A DNA stretch of 7,199 nt from an uncultured Collinsella sp. (GTDB lineage: Bacteria; Actinomycetota; Coriobacteriia; Coriobacteriales; Coriobacteriaceae): NCBI GenBank assembly GCA_900550825.1, contig URTZ01000100.1, positions 1 through 7,199 of the forward strand. The letters are read 5' to 3'. Shown in pieces: positions 1 through 5,838 of this stretch; the stretch's first letter is position 1; every line of letters starts with the position of its first letter. Position numbers and translations under genes: made by a program. The notes under the pieces were generated by a model. That model saw nothing but the letters and a program-made list of their open reading frames with translations. It had not been told where the DNA came from and did no database searches.

Positions 1-2
1 CC

Positions 3-176
3 TGCTCGCACGGAGAGCACATTAAGTGCTCTCCGGCTCGTGCGGAACTCGCGATGAACCTTACATTCCGCGCCGCCCGGGCAGACGCCTCGTTGTTGGA
101 GCGCGACTTGTCATGGGGAGTATTCGGAGTGTCTCTGGTTGAATCGGGCTCTTGCCTTGAAGACTCTGATTTCTAA
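3..176 (+). CDS. Possible C-terminal end of an unidentified gene (cut by window edge)
   Basis: One frame is open from the left edge for 57 codons and closes with two in-frame stops, TAA TAA (174-179), about five bases before a strong terminator. The visible peptide ends SGSCLEDSDF. I recognise no family, and no domain or catalytic motif is visible. In favour of a real gene are the tandem stops, the terminator placed directly after them, and a third-position GC of roughly 60 percent. Against it, a 57-codon open run is not rare in GC-rich DNA, and a perfect 10-base-pair hairpin lies inside it (11-35), which is unusual for coding sequence. The upstream part is outside the window, so the start cannot be judged. 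It could equally be untranslated 3' sequence of a gene that ended earlier. Confidence 0.3.
   Translation, partial: CSHGEHIKCSPARAELAMNLTFRAARADASLLERDLSWGVFGVSLVESGSCLEDSDF
11..35. other. Perfect hairpin, 10-bp stem, 5-base loop
   Basis: CGGAGAGCAC (11-20) is the exact reverse complement of GTGCTCTCCG (26-35), with loop ATTAA. The stem can be lengthened across an asymmetric internal loop by CGCA (7-10) pairing with TGCG (41-44). There is no T-run on either side, so it does not look like an intrinsic terminator. It may be an RNA structure near the end of the preceding transcript or a protein-binding dyad; nothing visible decides between them. Confidence 0.5.
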
Positions 177-183
177 TAAAGAG

Positions 184-221
184 AAAACCCGGGTAGCCAG
201 TTGTTTGGCTCCCCGGGTTTT
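184..221. terminator. Bidirectional intrinsic terminator
   Basis: AAAACCCGGG (184-193) pairs perfectly with CCCGGGTTTT (212-221). After one mismatch the stem continues with AGCC (195-198) and GGCT (207-210) around an eight-base loop. On the + strand the stem is followed by TTTTAGTTT; on the minus strand the A-run gives TTTTCTCTTT. It therefore serves both directions, which fits convergent transcription: the minus-strand surface-protein gene ends at 248, and any plus-strand gene ending at 176 would stop here too. Confidence 0.9.
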
Positions 222-247
222 AGTTTGTCGATATGTTCGACTGGCTA

Positions 248-3200
248 CTAGTGGGTCTTGCGGCGCTTGATCAGCATGATGAGGGCTATCACTACGAGCG
301 TTGCTCCCGCTGCTGCTGCGGTGGCGACTAGGGCGAATGTTTGGTCGCCGGTGTTTGCGAGGTTCTTCGCTGTGGTCGTAGTCTTAACCTTGGTGTCGGT
401 CTTAGCTCCGTTGTCGGACTTGGGCTTGTCCGGGTTCGTCGGGGTCTCAGGAGTCTCGGGGTCCTTTGAGCCTTCGGAATCGGTTGGGCCGGCGGTGTTT
501 ACCAGCGTATGGTCCAGGAACTTCTTGGCGCCCGCACTTGCCTGTGAGAACAGGCGGCGCGTGCGGATCGGGGTGGCGTTCACCGTTGTGGGCGCCGTCT
601 CCTCGGCCTCGATATTCACGAGCGTCGTGCCGGTGTCGAGGCCCACGTCGTTGTATCCCACGTGGCAGTAATACTGCGCACCGTCATCGTCTGCGGTCAG
701 GTCAATCTCGAGCTTTGAGGCCGTTCCAGCCGCGAGGTTGCCATCGGCACCCACGAGCTTAAACTCTGTCTCGCCGCGGCCCTTGCGGTACCACATATAG
801 GTCGGTGCCGGCCCTGTTTCGCTATCGTCGGCACCGAGTTGCTTCACATGGCCAATCGCCGAGAGCGTCAGGTGGCTTCCCGCCGTGCGCTCAACCGAAG
901 AGTCGTATCCAAGATCCGACCCCTCCGCAGCATCCGCCGCAGGTCCGCTCACGGTCATCGTCATGCCATCGGGCATGGTCTTGACCGTGATGATTGCCGA
1001 GCGAATACCTGTTTCGGTCGTGGATCCATTCTTAACGGCGGCGATGGCGAATCGATACTCCGTATTGGGCTGCAGCCCATCCCACTTGAGCGAGGTCTGC
1101 GTGTTGTCGGCAATCTTCCAGCTATTGACAACCGCATCCGCCGCATTGCTCTGCAGCATGCCCACGCCGTAGCTAAAGCCACTCTTGTTTGCGAGTACAT
1201 CGTCCCAGCTAAACGTAACGCTGGTCGAATCGACGGCGTTTGCCGTAAAGCCCGTCACGGCCGGCGCGTCGGGCATCTCGACGTCCTTAACGTCATAGCC
1301 CACGATCCAGAACTGGTCGGTGTCCTTGGTGCCGAGCTTGTCGCCCGAGTCTGCCTCGAACTTGTCGACATCCACCGCGTTGACGCCCAGACGCCACACA
1401 AAACCGTACTTGCCCTGCGCGGCCTCGGGCAGGTTGTCGACGGTGCCGCCGTATTCGGTCGATTCACTCGAGGAGTTACCCGTAGTAAAGCCGGCGTTGG
1501 CACCAAAGCACAGGCCGCCAAACAACTCGTGCTTTGCGAGCTTCGCGCCCATGACAACGCTGCCGTTCAGCGTCAAGCCGAGCTCGAGCTCCTGCTCCTT
1601 GCCCTCCTCGACTTCGATGGTCTGCTCAATGCTCGCCCCCGACTGCGCGGCGGCGCCGTTAAACCCATCGTGCGTGTAGGCGCGCGTTACGCCAGGCTTG
1701 CCCAGGCCAAAGGAATCCCCAACGGGAGTCTCGCCGTTGAGCGTCGTTTGATAGGTTCCGGGTTCTCCCGACCGGTTGGTCAAAAAGTAGCTGAGCGGCG
1801 TCATATTATGCTGTTTGGCAATGCGGTCATAGGCCTCGACATTAACGACCGAGGTCTGCGCGCCGAGCGACACGGGCGCCGCCATCACGCCCTTGCCACC
1901 AGTTTCCTCATTTTCGATCTCATACTCGTAATAGACCATCGGAATCGTGTAGAGCACGGCCTTGTCACCCTCGCCGGCATGCGACTCATAGCTTACGCTT
2001 GCGCTGACCGTGCGCTCGCTCCGGTAGTCATAGCATCCCTCGGCGGCAAAATCGACTGAAGCATTCATCGCGACCAGGGGCGGACCGGTCTGCACCTCGA
2101 CGGCAACGCCCAACTCGGCGCCAATGGTATAGCCCTGGGATGTCCCCGTGCCCTTTTCCTCTCCGTATGACGTGCCTCCCAACACCAGATAACCGTATGC
2201 CTGCTCCAGATCCTCAACATAGGGCGCATCCTGCAGCACGGCAAGCACGCGCGGATTGGTATAGACCTTGTAGCGGTCCTTGTACGTGATCTTGACGCTG
2301 TCGTTGTCGACATCGGGCAGCGCGAGCGAGATAAATGTGCCGTAGGTAGTGCCGCGACGGTTGCTCTCGCTAATCACCAGCTCCTCGCCGCGGCGCACCT
2401 TTCCGTTCTCGTCGAGCGAAAAATGCGAGGCGGTCATCCAATAGTAGTCATCGTTCTTGCGCAGGTCCTCGTCGCGGTGCTTGCCCACCACAGCGATAAA
2501 GCTCTCGTTATAGCGGTCCGAACCCGAGACGCTGCCCGCCTTGACGTCGCTGATCCACACCTGCTCTATACCCTTGTGGTCATGCTTGTTGCTGCTGTTG
2601 TATTGCTGACCGCTCATGCTCATGGTTCCGACCATGGACCCCAAGCCCTGAGCCCCGCTCTGTGCCGTGTTGCAGGCAAAGTCGCGGAACACATCGCCGC
2701 CCACGAGCACCTCGTCGACCGCCAGCTGCTCGGACAGGCCGTCAAGGTTGGCAGTGGCAAGGGCAATAGGCGCCAAGGTGCACGGATAGCGCTTATCCTG
2801 AGCGCTATCCTTCCATGCGCTGTTGGGCACATGCATCAGCCCATAGGAGGCGAGGAGCCCGTCTCTGTATTCCTTGCAATCGGAAAGCTTGAACTCGCCA
2901 GACTCCGAGTCAAAATACGCGTAGCGGTACAGCGCGCCGTACAGCCCCTTGCTGCCGTCAGAAGCGCCGTAATCAAAAGCGCTGCGTTGCCAGTCATAGC
3001 CCGCAAGAATAAGGCCCGTGACGGTTTCACCCGTCTTCTTTCCTTCTTCATCGTAGGCGGCAAACGTGCCGAACGTCGCATTCGCAGCGACCATGGTCTT
3101 GCCGTTCGCGGAGAGGGAGATTGCGCCCGCGTCGCCCAGAGCATCGACATGGACGAGCGCACCCTTGGATGCATCCCACGAAAACAGCTCGCAATGCGTC

Positions 3201-4336
3201 GACTTATCAATATTCTTCTTGCCGTAGGGTGCCGAGACCACGATGGCGAGGTCATCGCAAAAATCGCGATCGAGGTCGCCGGCCGCTAGCGACACGACAG
3301 GAGCTGACTGAAGCTGCGTCCAGGAGTCGTTCCCGCCCTTGTTGTGCGTGGTGTAGTCCGCGGCGTTACCGGCATCGATCTTGACGACGCTTTGCTTCCA
3401 GTTGCCGCCCTCCAAGTCATACATGCCGACTACAGCCTTGCGCACGCCGTTCTCGTCGACATAGCAGCCCGCGTAGACAAAAAGCTCGTCGACGCCGTCG
3501 CCATCGACATCGCCCGCCTCGACATCAAAGACGGCGTCGTGCTCTTGCAGGTAACCGGCATCCAGGTACTTAAAACGGCCTTCGTACATCATATTAGTGT
3601 TGACCGTCACCGGCAGGTGTGTGTCGAGAGTGCGCGTGCGCCCGTTGCTAAACGAGTAGAGGACCAGCTCAACCTTTCCGGCGTATGACTTGCCGTCAAT
3701 CGTCGTGGAGGAACTGTCGCCGTAGGCACGGAGCTCGGCAACGCGGCTCTTTTTGCCCGTGCTGGCGTCGCTGCAGAACTCAACACTCGTGGCGTGAATG
3801 CCCGAGAAACCGTTGTTGTCGTTGGCGAGTACTGTTGAGGACTCATTGTTGCTTAGGTACGACCAGGTGCCGCCACCGTAGTCGCTATGCTTGTAGAGAT
3901 CGCTGTTCGTATCGAAGTTGTTGACGTTTTGCCAGAACTTTGCGGCGCCCCACACACTTCCATAGCCATCGGTGAGTTTGCTGCTGCCGCCAATGTCACC
4001 GCGCTCGACGTTCTCGAGCTTGTCGCGCAGAGTGTAGCGATTGCCATGGCTACCGTTAGCTGCCATATAGACCTCGCTGCGCGTGGCAAACGTCGTGGGG
4101 GTATCAGTGGAATAGGGGCCAACGGTATCGGCCGGAATGTCCTCGCTCGTGCCCAGGCCCAAATCGCTATAGTCCTGCTCGGTCATATCGGTGATCTCAG
4201 GCGTGTCGGCCGCCTGGGCGACGTTGGGAGCCGCCGTGAAACAGACGACACTCGTTGCAATCAACGCAGCAAGCGCCGCCGTCCCGGCAAGCGGGATTTT
4301 CGACAACCGGCGAATGTGGGGGTGTGGAACGTGCAT
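248..4336 (-). CDS. Large LPXTG-type cell-wall-anchored protein with FG-GAP-like, FN3 and Ig-like regions
   Basis: Predicted secreted, sortase-anchored surface protein of 1362 residues. I chose the ATG at 4336 because GCGAGG lies six bases upstream and the protein then begins with a compact signal peptide: basic HIRRLSK, a hydrophobic stretch (about 16-36), and AQAA with cleavage near 42-43. An in-frame ATG at 4372 would add 12 residues but has no ribosome binding site. Residues about 270-286 (DVDGDGVDE) and 346-366 (GDLDRDFCDD) resemble integrin-type FG-GAP calcium loops, with a weaker DVDNDS near 671-687, which suggests a beta-propeller. A long beta-rich middle region is unrecognised. An FN3 domain (about 1023-1120; SWDD, PNTEYRFAI) and an Ig-like domain (about 1125-1244; AQYYC) follow. 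A Pro/Thr/Lys-rich stalk leads to LANTG (1326-1330), a membrane helix (1334-1356) and KRRK. A role in adhesion or glycan binding is inference; no enzymatic motif is seen. No sortase gene is in the window. Confidence 0.93.
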   Translation of the reverse strand: MHVPHPHIRRLSKIPLAGTAALAALIATSVVCFTAAPNVAQAADTPEITDMTEQDYSDLGLGTSEDIPADTVGPYSTDTPTTFATRSEVYMAANGSHGNRYTLRDKLENVERGDIGGSSKLTDGYGSVWGAAKFWQNVNNFDTNSDLYKHSDYGGGTWSYLSNNESSTVLANDNNGFSGIHATSVEFCSDASTGKKSRVAELRAYGDSSSTTIDGKSYAGKVELVLYSFSNGRTRTLDTHLPVTVNTNMMYEGRFKYLDAGYLQEHDAVFDVEAGDVDGDGVDELFVYAGCYVDENGVRKAVVGMYDLEGGNWKQSVVKIDAGNAADYTTHNKGGNDSWTQLQSAPVVSLAAGDLDRDFCDDLAIVVSAPYGKKNIDKSTHCELFSWDASKGALVHVDALGDAGAISLSANGKTMVAANATFGTFAAYDEEGKKTGETVTGLILAGYDWQRSAFDYGASDGSKGLYGALYRYAYFDSESGEFKLSDCKEYRDGLLASYGLMHVPNSAWKDSAQDKRYPCTLAPIALATANLDGLSEQLAVDEVLVGGDVFRDFACNTAQSGAQGLGSMVGTMSMSGQQYNSSNKHDHKGIEQVWISDVKAGSVSGSDRYNESFIAVVGKHRDEDLRKNDDYYWMTASHFSLDENGKVRRGEELVISESNRRGTTYGTFISLALPDVDNDSVKITYKDRYKVYTNPRVLAVLQDAPYVEDLEQAYGYLVLGGTSYGEEKGTGTSQGYTIGAELGVAVEVQTGPPLVAMNASVDFAAEGCYDYRSERTVSASVSYESHAGEGDKAVLYTIPMVYYEYEIENEETGGKGVMAAPVSLGAQTSVVNVEAYDRIAKQHNMTPLSYFLTNRSGEPGTYQTTLNGETPVGDSFGLGKPGVTRAYTHDGFNGAAAQSGASIEQTIEVEEGKEQELELGLTLNGSVVMGAKLAKHELFGGLCFGANAGFTTGNSSSESTEYGGTVDNLPEAAQGKYGFVWRLGVNAVDVDKFEADSGDKLGTKDTDQFWIVGYDVKDVEMPDAPAVTGFTANAVDSTSVTFSWDDVLANKSGFSYGVGMLQSNAADAVVNSWKIADNTQTSLKWDGLQPNTEYRFAIAAVKNGSTTETGIRSAIITVKTMPDGMTMTVSGPAADAAEGSDLGYDSSVERTAGSHLTLSAIGHVKQLGADDSETGPAPTYMWYRKGRGETEFKLVGADGNLAAGTASKLEIDLTADDDGAQYYCHVGYNDVGLDTGTTLVNIEAEETAPTTVNATPIRTRRLFSQASAGAKKFLDHTLVNTAGPTDSEGSKDPETPETPTNPDKPKSDNGAKTDTKVKTTTTAKNLANTGDQTFALVATAAAAGATLVVIALIMLIKRRKTH

Positions 4337-4342
4337 GGGGGA

Positions 4343-4349
4343 CCTCGCT
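4343..4349 (-). promoter_or_regulatory. Ribosome binding site that decides the surface-protein start
   Basis: On the minus strand this reads AGCGAGG, with GAGG ending six bases before the ATG at 4336. The alternative in-frame ATG at 4372 is preceded by CATTTGCAAAA, which has no purine-rich Shine-Dalgarno match. This favours the shorter, 1362-residue protein. Confidence 0.65.
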
Positions 4350-4363
4350 TTACTCGAGTGGAG

Positions 4364-4441
4364 TCGGCTCATTTTTGCAAATGATACGTCCGACGCCCGA
4401 TATCACGTGTCTCATTTTCGCCAACGGCGTGTCTCATTTTT
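4364..4441 (+). repeat. Short repeat set, GTGTCTCATTTT at 22-base spacing
   Basis: GTGTCTCATTTT occurs at 4407-4418 and 4429-4440, exactly 22 bases apart, and a partial copy GGCTCATTTT ends at 4375, about two periods further left. The region between holds no clear copy. The right-hand full copy is preceded by CGCCAA (4419-4424), the same hexamer that opens the 5701 unit of the ATPase-promoter array, followed in both cases by GTGTC. Spacing and core suggest the two repeat sets are related. They lie directly upstream of the minus-strand surface-protein gene and overlap its presumed promoter region. Confidence 0.6.
4397..4424 (-). promoter_or_regulatory. Weak candidate promoter for the surface-protein gene
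   Basis: On the minus strand, TTGGCG (4424-4419) and TATCGG (4402-4397) are 16 bases apart, resembling a sigma-70-type -35/-10 pair with an imperfect -10. Transcription would start near 4390 and give a leader of about 54 bases before the ATG at 4336. The pair overlaps the GTGTCTCATTTT repeats, so a protein bound there would interfere with this promoter. The match is poor and other placements are possible, for example TATCAT at 4386-4381 as the -10. Confidence 0.25.
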
Positions 4442-4458
4442 GAGAATCCGAGATGCCG

Positions 4459-4875
4459 CGGAAATCTTATCCCAGCTCAAAGGCCATTTCTGGGATGTAT
4501 TTTCCATCGAGTGCCTCATTGGGAAACTGCATCCCATTTCAAGCGTCGATTCTGGGACGCACTTTCCCCTTACAGTCCAACGGGAAACTGCATCCCATTC
4601 TGAGCCCCGATTCCGGGATGCACTTTCCGGAACAACCCTCAACGGGAAAGTGTGTCCCACTCTGGAAGCTGATTGTGGGACGTAGTTTCCCGTTGGCTCT
4701 CTTTGGGAAAGTGCGTCCCATTTCTCGGGCTAATAGTGGGATGCGGTTTCCCATTGAGCTGCCTTTGGGAAAGCATGTCCCACTCTAGGCTCAAATTCCG
4801 GGACGCACTTTCCGAAACCCCGCCCATCGGGAAAGCACGTCCCATTCTGGACGCATCCCGGGGATTGAACTTCAG
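4459..4875. repeat. Array of 14 alternating inverted 16-base arms, about 61.5-base unit
   Basis: Seven arms of the form GGGAAASTGCRTCCCA start at 4459 (degenerate), 4521, 4582, 4644, 4705, 4767 and 4829. Seven arms in the opposite orientation, TGGGAYGCASTTTCCC, start at 4491, 4553, 4614, 4676, 4737, 4799 and 4860 (degenerate). Each series repeats every 61-62 bases. The intervals between arms are 15-16 bases after a forward arm and 13-14 bases after a reverse arm, and their sequences are largely unrelated. The outer GGGAAA and TCCCA are nearly invariant while the central four to five bases vary. Every complete arm also contains GGGA-N7-TCCC, itself a short dyad, in all but the degenerate copies. 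Adjacent arms can pair into 16-base-pair hairpins with a few mismatches or wobbles. The array fills most of the space between the flavodoxin gene and the surface-protein gene and does not look coding. Its function is unknown. Confidence 0.93.
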
Positions 4876-4902
4876 CTTATGAGGCCTTCCATCGATAAAG
4901 GG

Positions 4903-4921
4903 CCGCCCTCCCGGGTGGCGG
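4903..4921 (-). terminator. Possible weak terminator after the flavodoxin-family gene
   Basis: CCGCC (4903-4907) pairs with GGCGG (4917-4921) around a nine-base interval that itself contains CCCGGG. Read on the minus strand, the stem lies about 22 bases past the flavodoxin stop and is followed by CCTTTAT, a poor U-tract. If termination is inefficient, flavodoxin transcripts would run into the inverted-arm array, whose hairpins could end them instead. Confidence 0.35.
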
Positions 4922-4943
4922 GCATTGCATTTAGAAGATGGAC

Positions 4944-5501
4944 CTACGCGCCCAGCACGGCCTTCTTGGCGGCGGCGGACATGTCCTCGAGGTCTTCTTT
5001 GGTGGGGTGATCCTTTGCGGCAACCCAGTTGTCGAACAGCATCTTAAAGCGGGCATTGTCGGGATCTTGCTCGAGCATGGCCTCGTAACGCTGCTTGACC
5101 GCGGGGCCCATCTTGCCCTGGCACATCGCCCAGCCCACAAGCTCGGCATCCTCTGCCAAATTGGACGACACGCGGTCGATAATCTGCTGAAAATAGCTCT
5201 GATCGGCACCAAAGCCGCAGGTACCAAAGAGGAAAACGCGCTTGCCGTGCAGGGCGGAGAGCAGCGCTGCGACTGAAGGCGTGCACGCGCCCTTGTCGCA
5301 CCAAAAACCGACAAGCACCGTGTCGGCTGCGCAGGCACCCTGCGCCTCGAGCGCAACTTGATCCGCATCCGCATCGTCGCTCAACGCCGCGGCGTGGATA
5401 AACTCAACGCCCGCAGCCTGCAGGGCGCGCTTGATTGCACCCGAAACCATCCTGGTATTACCGCTCTTGCTGTTAACCACCAAAGAGCATGTCATAGTCA
5501 C
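4944..5501 (-). CDS. Flavodoxin-family protein (BilS-like)
   Basis: A 185-residue flavodoxin-fold protein expected to bind FMN and carry electrons in the cytoplasm. SKSGNT (11-16) after the first beta-strand is the FMN phosphate loop. VGFWCDKG (64-71), FLFGTCGFG (90-98) and CQGKM (127-131) match the pattern of the short flavodoxin-domain proteins of anaerobes, to which the BilS component of bilirubin reduction also belongs. The C-terminal DHPTKEDLEDM is also typical. No bilirubin reductase (BilR) gene is nearby, so that specific role is not supported. Start: a GTG at 5501 has GGGGGAA about nine bases upstream. An ATG two codons later (5495) is a close alternative, while a GTG at 5531 would add ten residues before the first beta-strand and lacks a ribosome binding site. 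The protein has six cysteines (5, 57, 68, 73, 95, 127), more than usual for a flavodoxin. It appears monocistronic. Confidence 0.85.
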   Translation of the reverse strand: MTMTCSLVVNSKSGNTRMVSGAIKRALQAAGVEFIHAAALSDDADADQVALEAQGACAADTVLVGFWCDKGACTPSVAALLSALHGKRVFLFGTCGFGADQSYFQQIIDRVSSNLAEDAELVGWAMCQGKMGPAVKQRYEAMLEQDPDNARFKMLFDNWVAAKDHPTKEDLEDMSAAAKKAVLGA

Positions 5502-5553
5502 GTTGCTCGTTTCCCCCAAAACTAAAGCCACTAATGCAATTTATTAGAAGCAT

Positions 5554-5581
5554 ATCTTAGTACTAAAACCACAGTTGTAAA
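5554..5581 (-). promoter_or_regulatory. Candidate promoter of the flavodoxin-family gene, with a palindrome over its -10 side
   Basis: On the minus strand, TTTACA (5581-5576) and TAAGAT (5559-5554) are separated by 16 bases. Transcription would start near 5547, giving a leader of about 46 bases to the GTG at 5501. That supports the shorter start, because the GTG at 5531 would have only about 16 untranslated bases and no ribosome binding site. A perfect 10-base palindrome, TTAGTACTAA (5557-5566), lies between the two hexamers and overlaps the -10; it could be an operator, though a dyad this short can arise by chance. Confidence 0.4.
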
Positions 5582-5656
5582 CCACCTTCTGCCGATTGGC
5601 GATACAGGCGACATCCTTGGACGGGTTTTAGACCGCGCGCACTTGGATTAATGCCG

Positions 5657-5792
5657 CCGCAGAGTGTTTCACGGATGGCCTAAAAGTGTTTCCGAAACTT
5701 CGCCAAATTGTGTCACGTAATTTCATCAATTTGTTTCACAAGACATCGTCAAATTGTGTCATAGATTGTCGTCAAAATGTTTCACGCGCTGG
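5657..5792 (+). repeat. Six direct repeats of 22-23 bases in front of the ATPase gene
   Basis: Units start at 5657, 5679, 5701, 5724, 5747 and 5770, so the steps are 22, 22, 23, 23 and 23 bases. The best four (5701 onward) share the core CGTCAAATTGTKTCAC; the first two keep mainly AGTGTTTC. The remaining seven bases of each unit are not conserved. A period near two helical turns would place all cores on the same face of the DNA, as expected for a row of protein-binding sites. The last core overlaps the -35 region of the ATPase promoter. The rest of this intergenic stretch, 5582-5656, shows nothing I can interpret. Confidence 0.9.
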
Positions 5793-5808
5793 TAGAATGC
5801 TATATAAC
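5781..5808 (+). promoter_or_regulatory. Promoter of the DUF4143 ATPase gene
   Basis: TTCACG (5781-5786) and TATAAC (5803-5808) are 16 bases apart and match the sigma-70-type consensus at four and five of six positions. Transcription should start near 5815, leaving a leader of about 24 bases. The -35 hexamer is part of the last repeat core (TGTTTCAC, 5778-5785), so whatever binds the repeats should directly affect polymerase access. Confidence 0.6.
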
Positions 5809-5828
5809 ATGACAGCTCTATGATTGGC

Positions 5829-5834
5829 GGGGAG
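5829..5834 (+). promoter_or_regulatory. Ribosome binding site of the ATPase gene
   Basis: GGGGAG ends four bases before the ATG at 5839. The spacing is slightly short, but the next in-frame ATG (5851) would be 16 bases away. The in-frame TTG at 5824 lies upstream of this site and is unlikely to be used. Confidence 0.6.
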
Positions 5835-5838
5835 TTCT

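Noticed and set aside
11..35. Intrinsic terminator
   Set aside because: The hairpin is perfect, but neither side has a T-run, and a proper terminator lies 150 bases further on.
839..2059. 406-codon open frame on the + strand, antisense to the surface-protein gene
   Set aside because: It is a shadow of GC-biased codon use in the minus-strand gene. The minus frame is continuous over 4 kb with a signal peptide, domains and sortase signal, while the plus-strand peptide is Arg/Ala/His-rich without domain features. The same applies to 2423-3289 and the other plus-strand frames inside the gene.
4453..4788. Open reading frames of 60-110 codons on both strands across the inverted array, with repeated peptides such as GMYFP and GRTFP
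   Set aside because: They arise because the repeated arm lacks stops in several frames. The unit length alternates 61 and 62 bases, so arms fall in different frames from one unit to the next; there is no ribosome binding site, and the same effect appears on both strands.
4459..4875. CRISPR array
   Set aside because: The repeats are 16 bases, alternate in orientation, and are separated by only 13-16 bases. There is no leader and no cas gene in the window.
4944..5501. Assignment of the flavodoxin as BilS of a bilirubin reductase operon
   Set aside because: The family resemblance is there, but no BilR-type reductase gene is adjacent, so a gene symbol would overstate the evidence.
5657..5792. 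Direct repeats as a plasmid-type iteron origin
   Set aside because: The 22-23-base spacing is iteron-like, but there is no replication initiator gene or AT-rich melting region; the array ends on a promoter and the neighbours look chromosomal.
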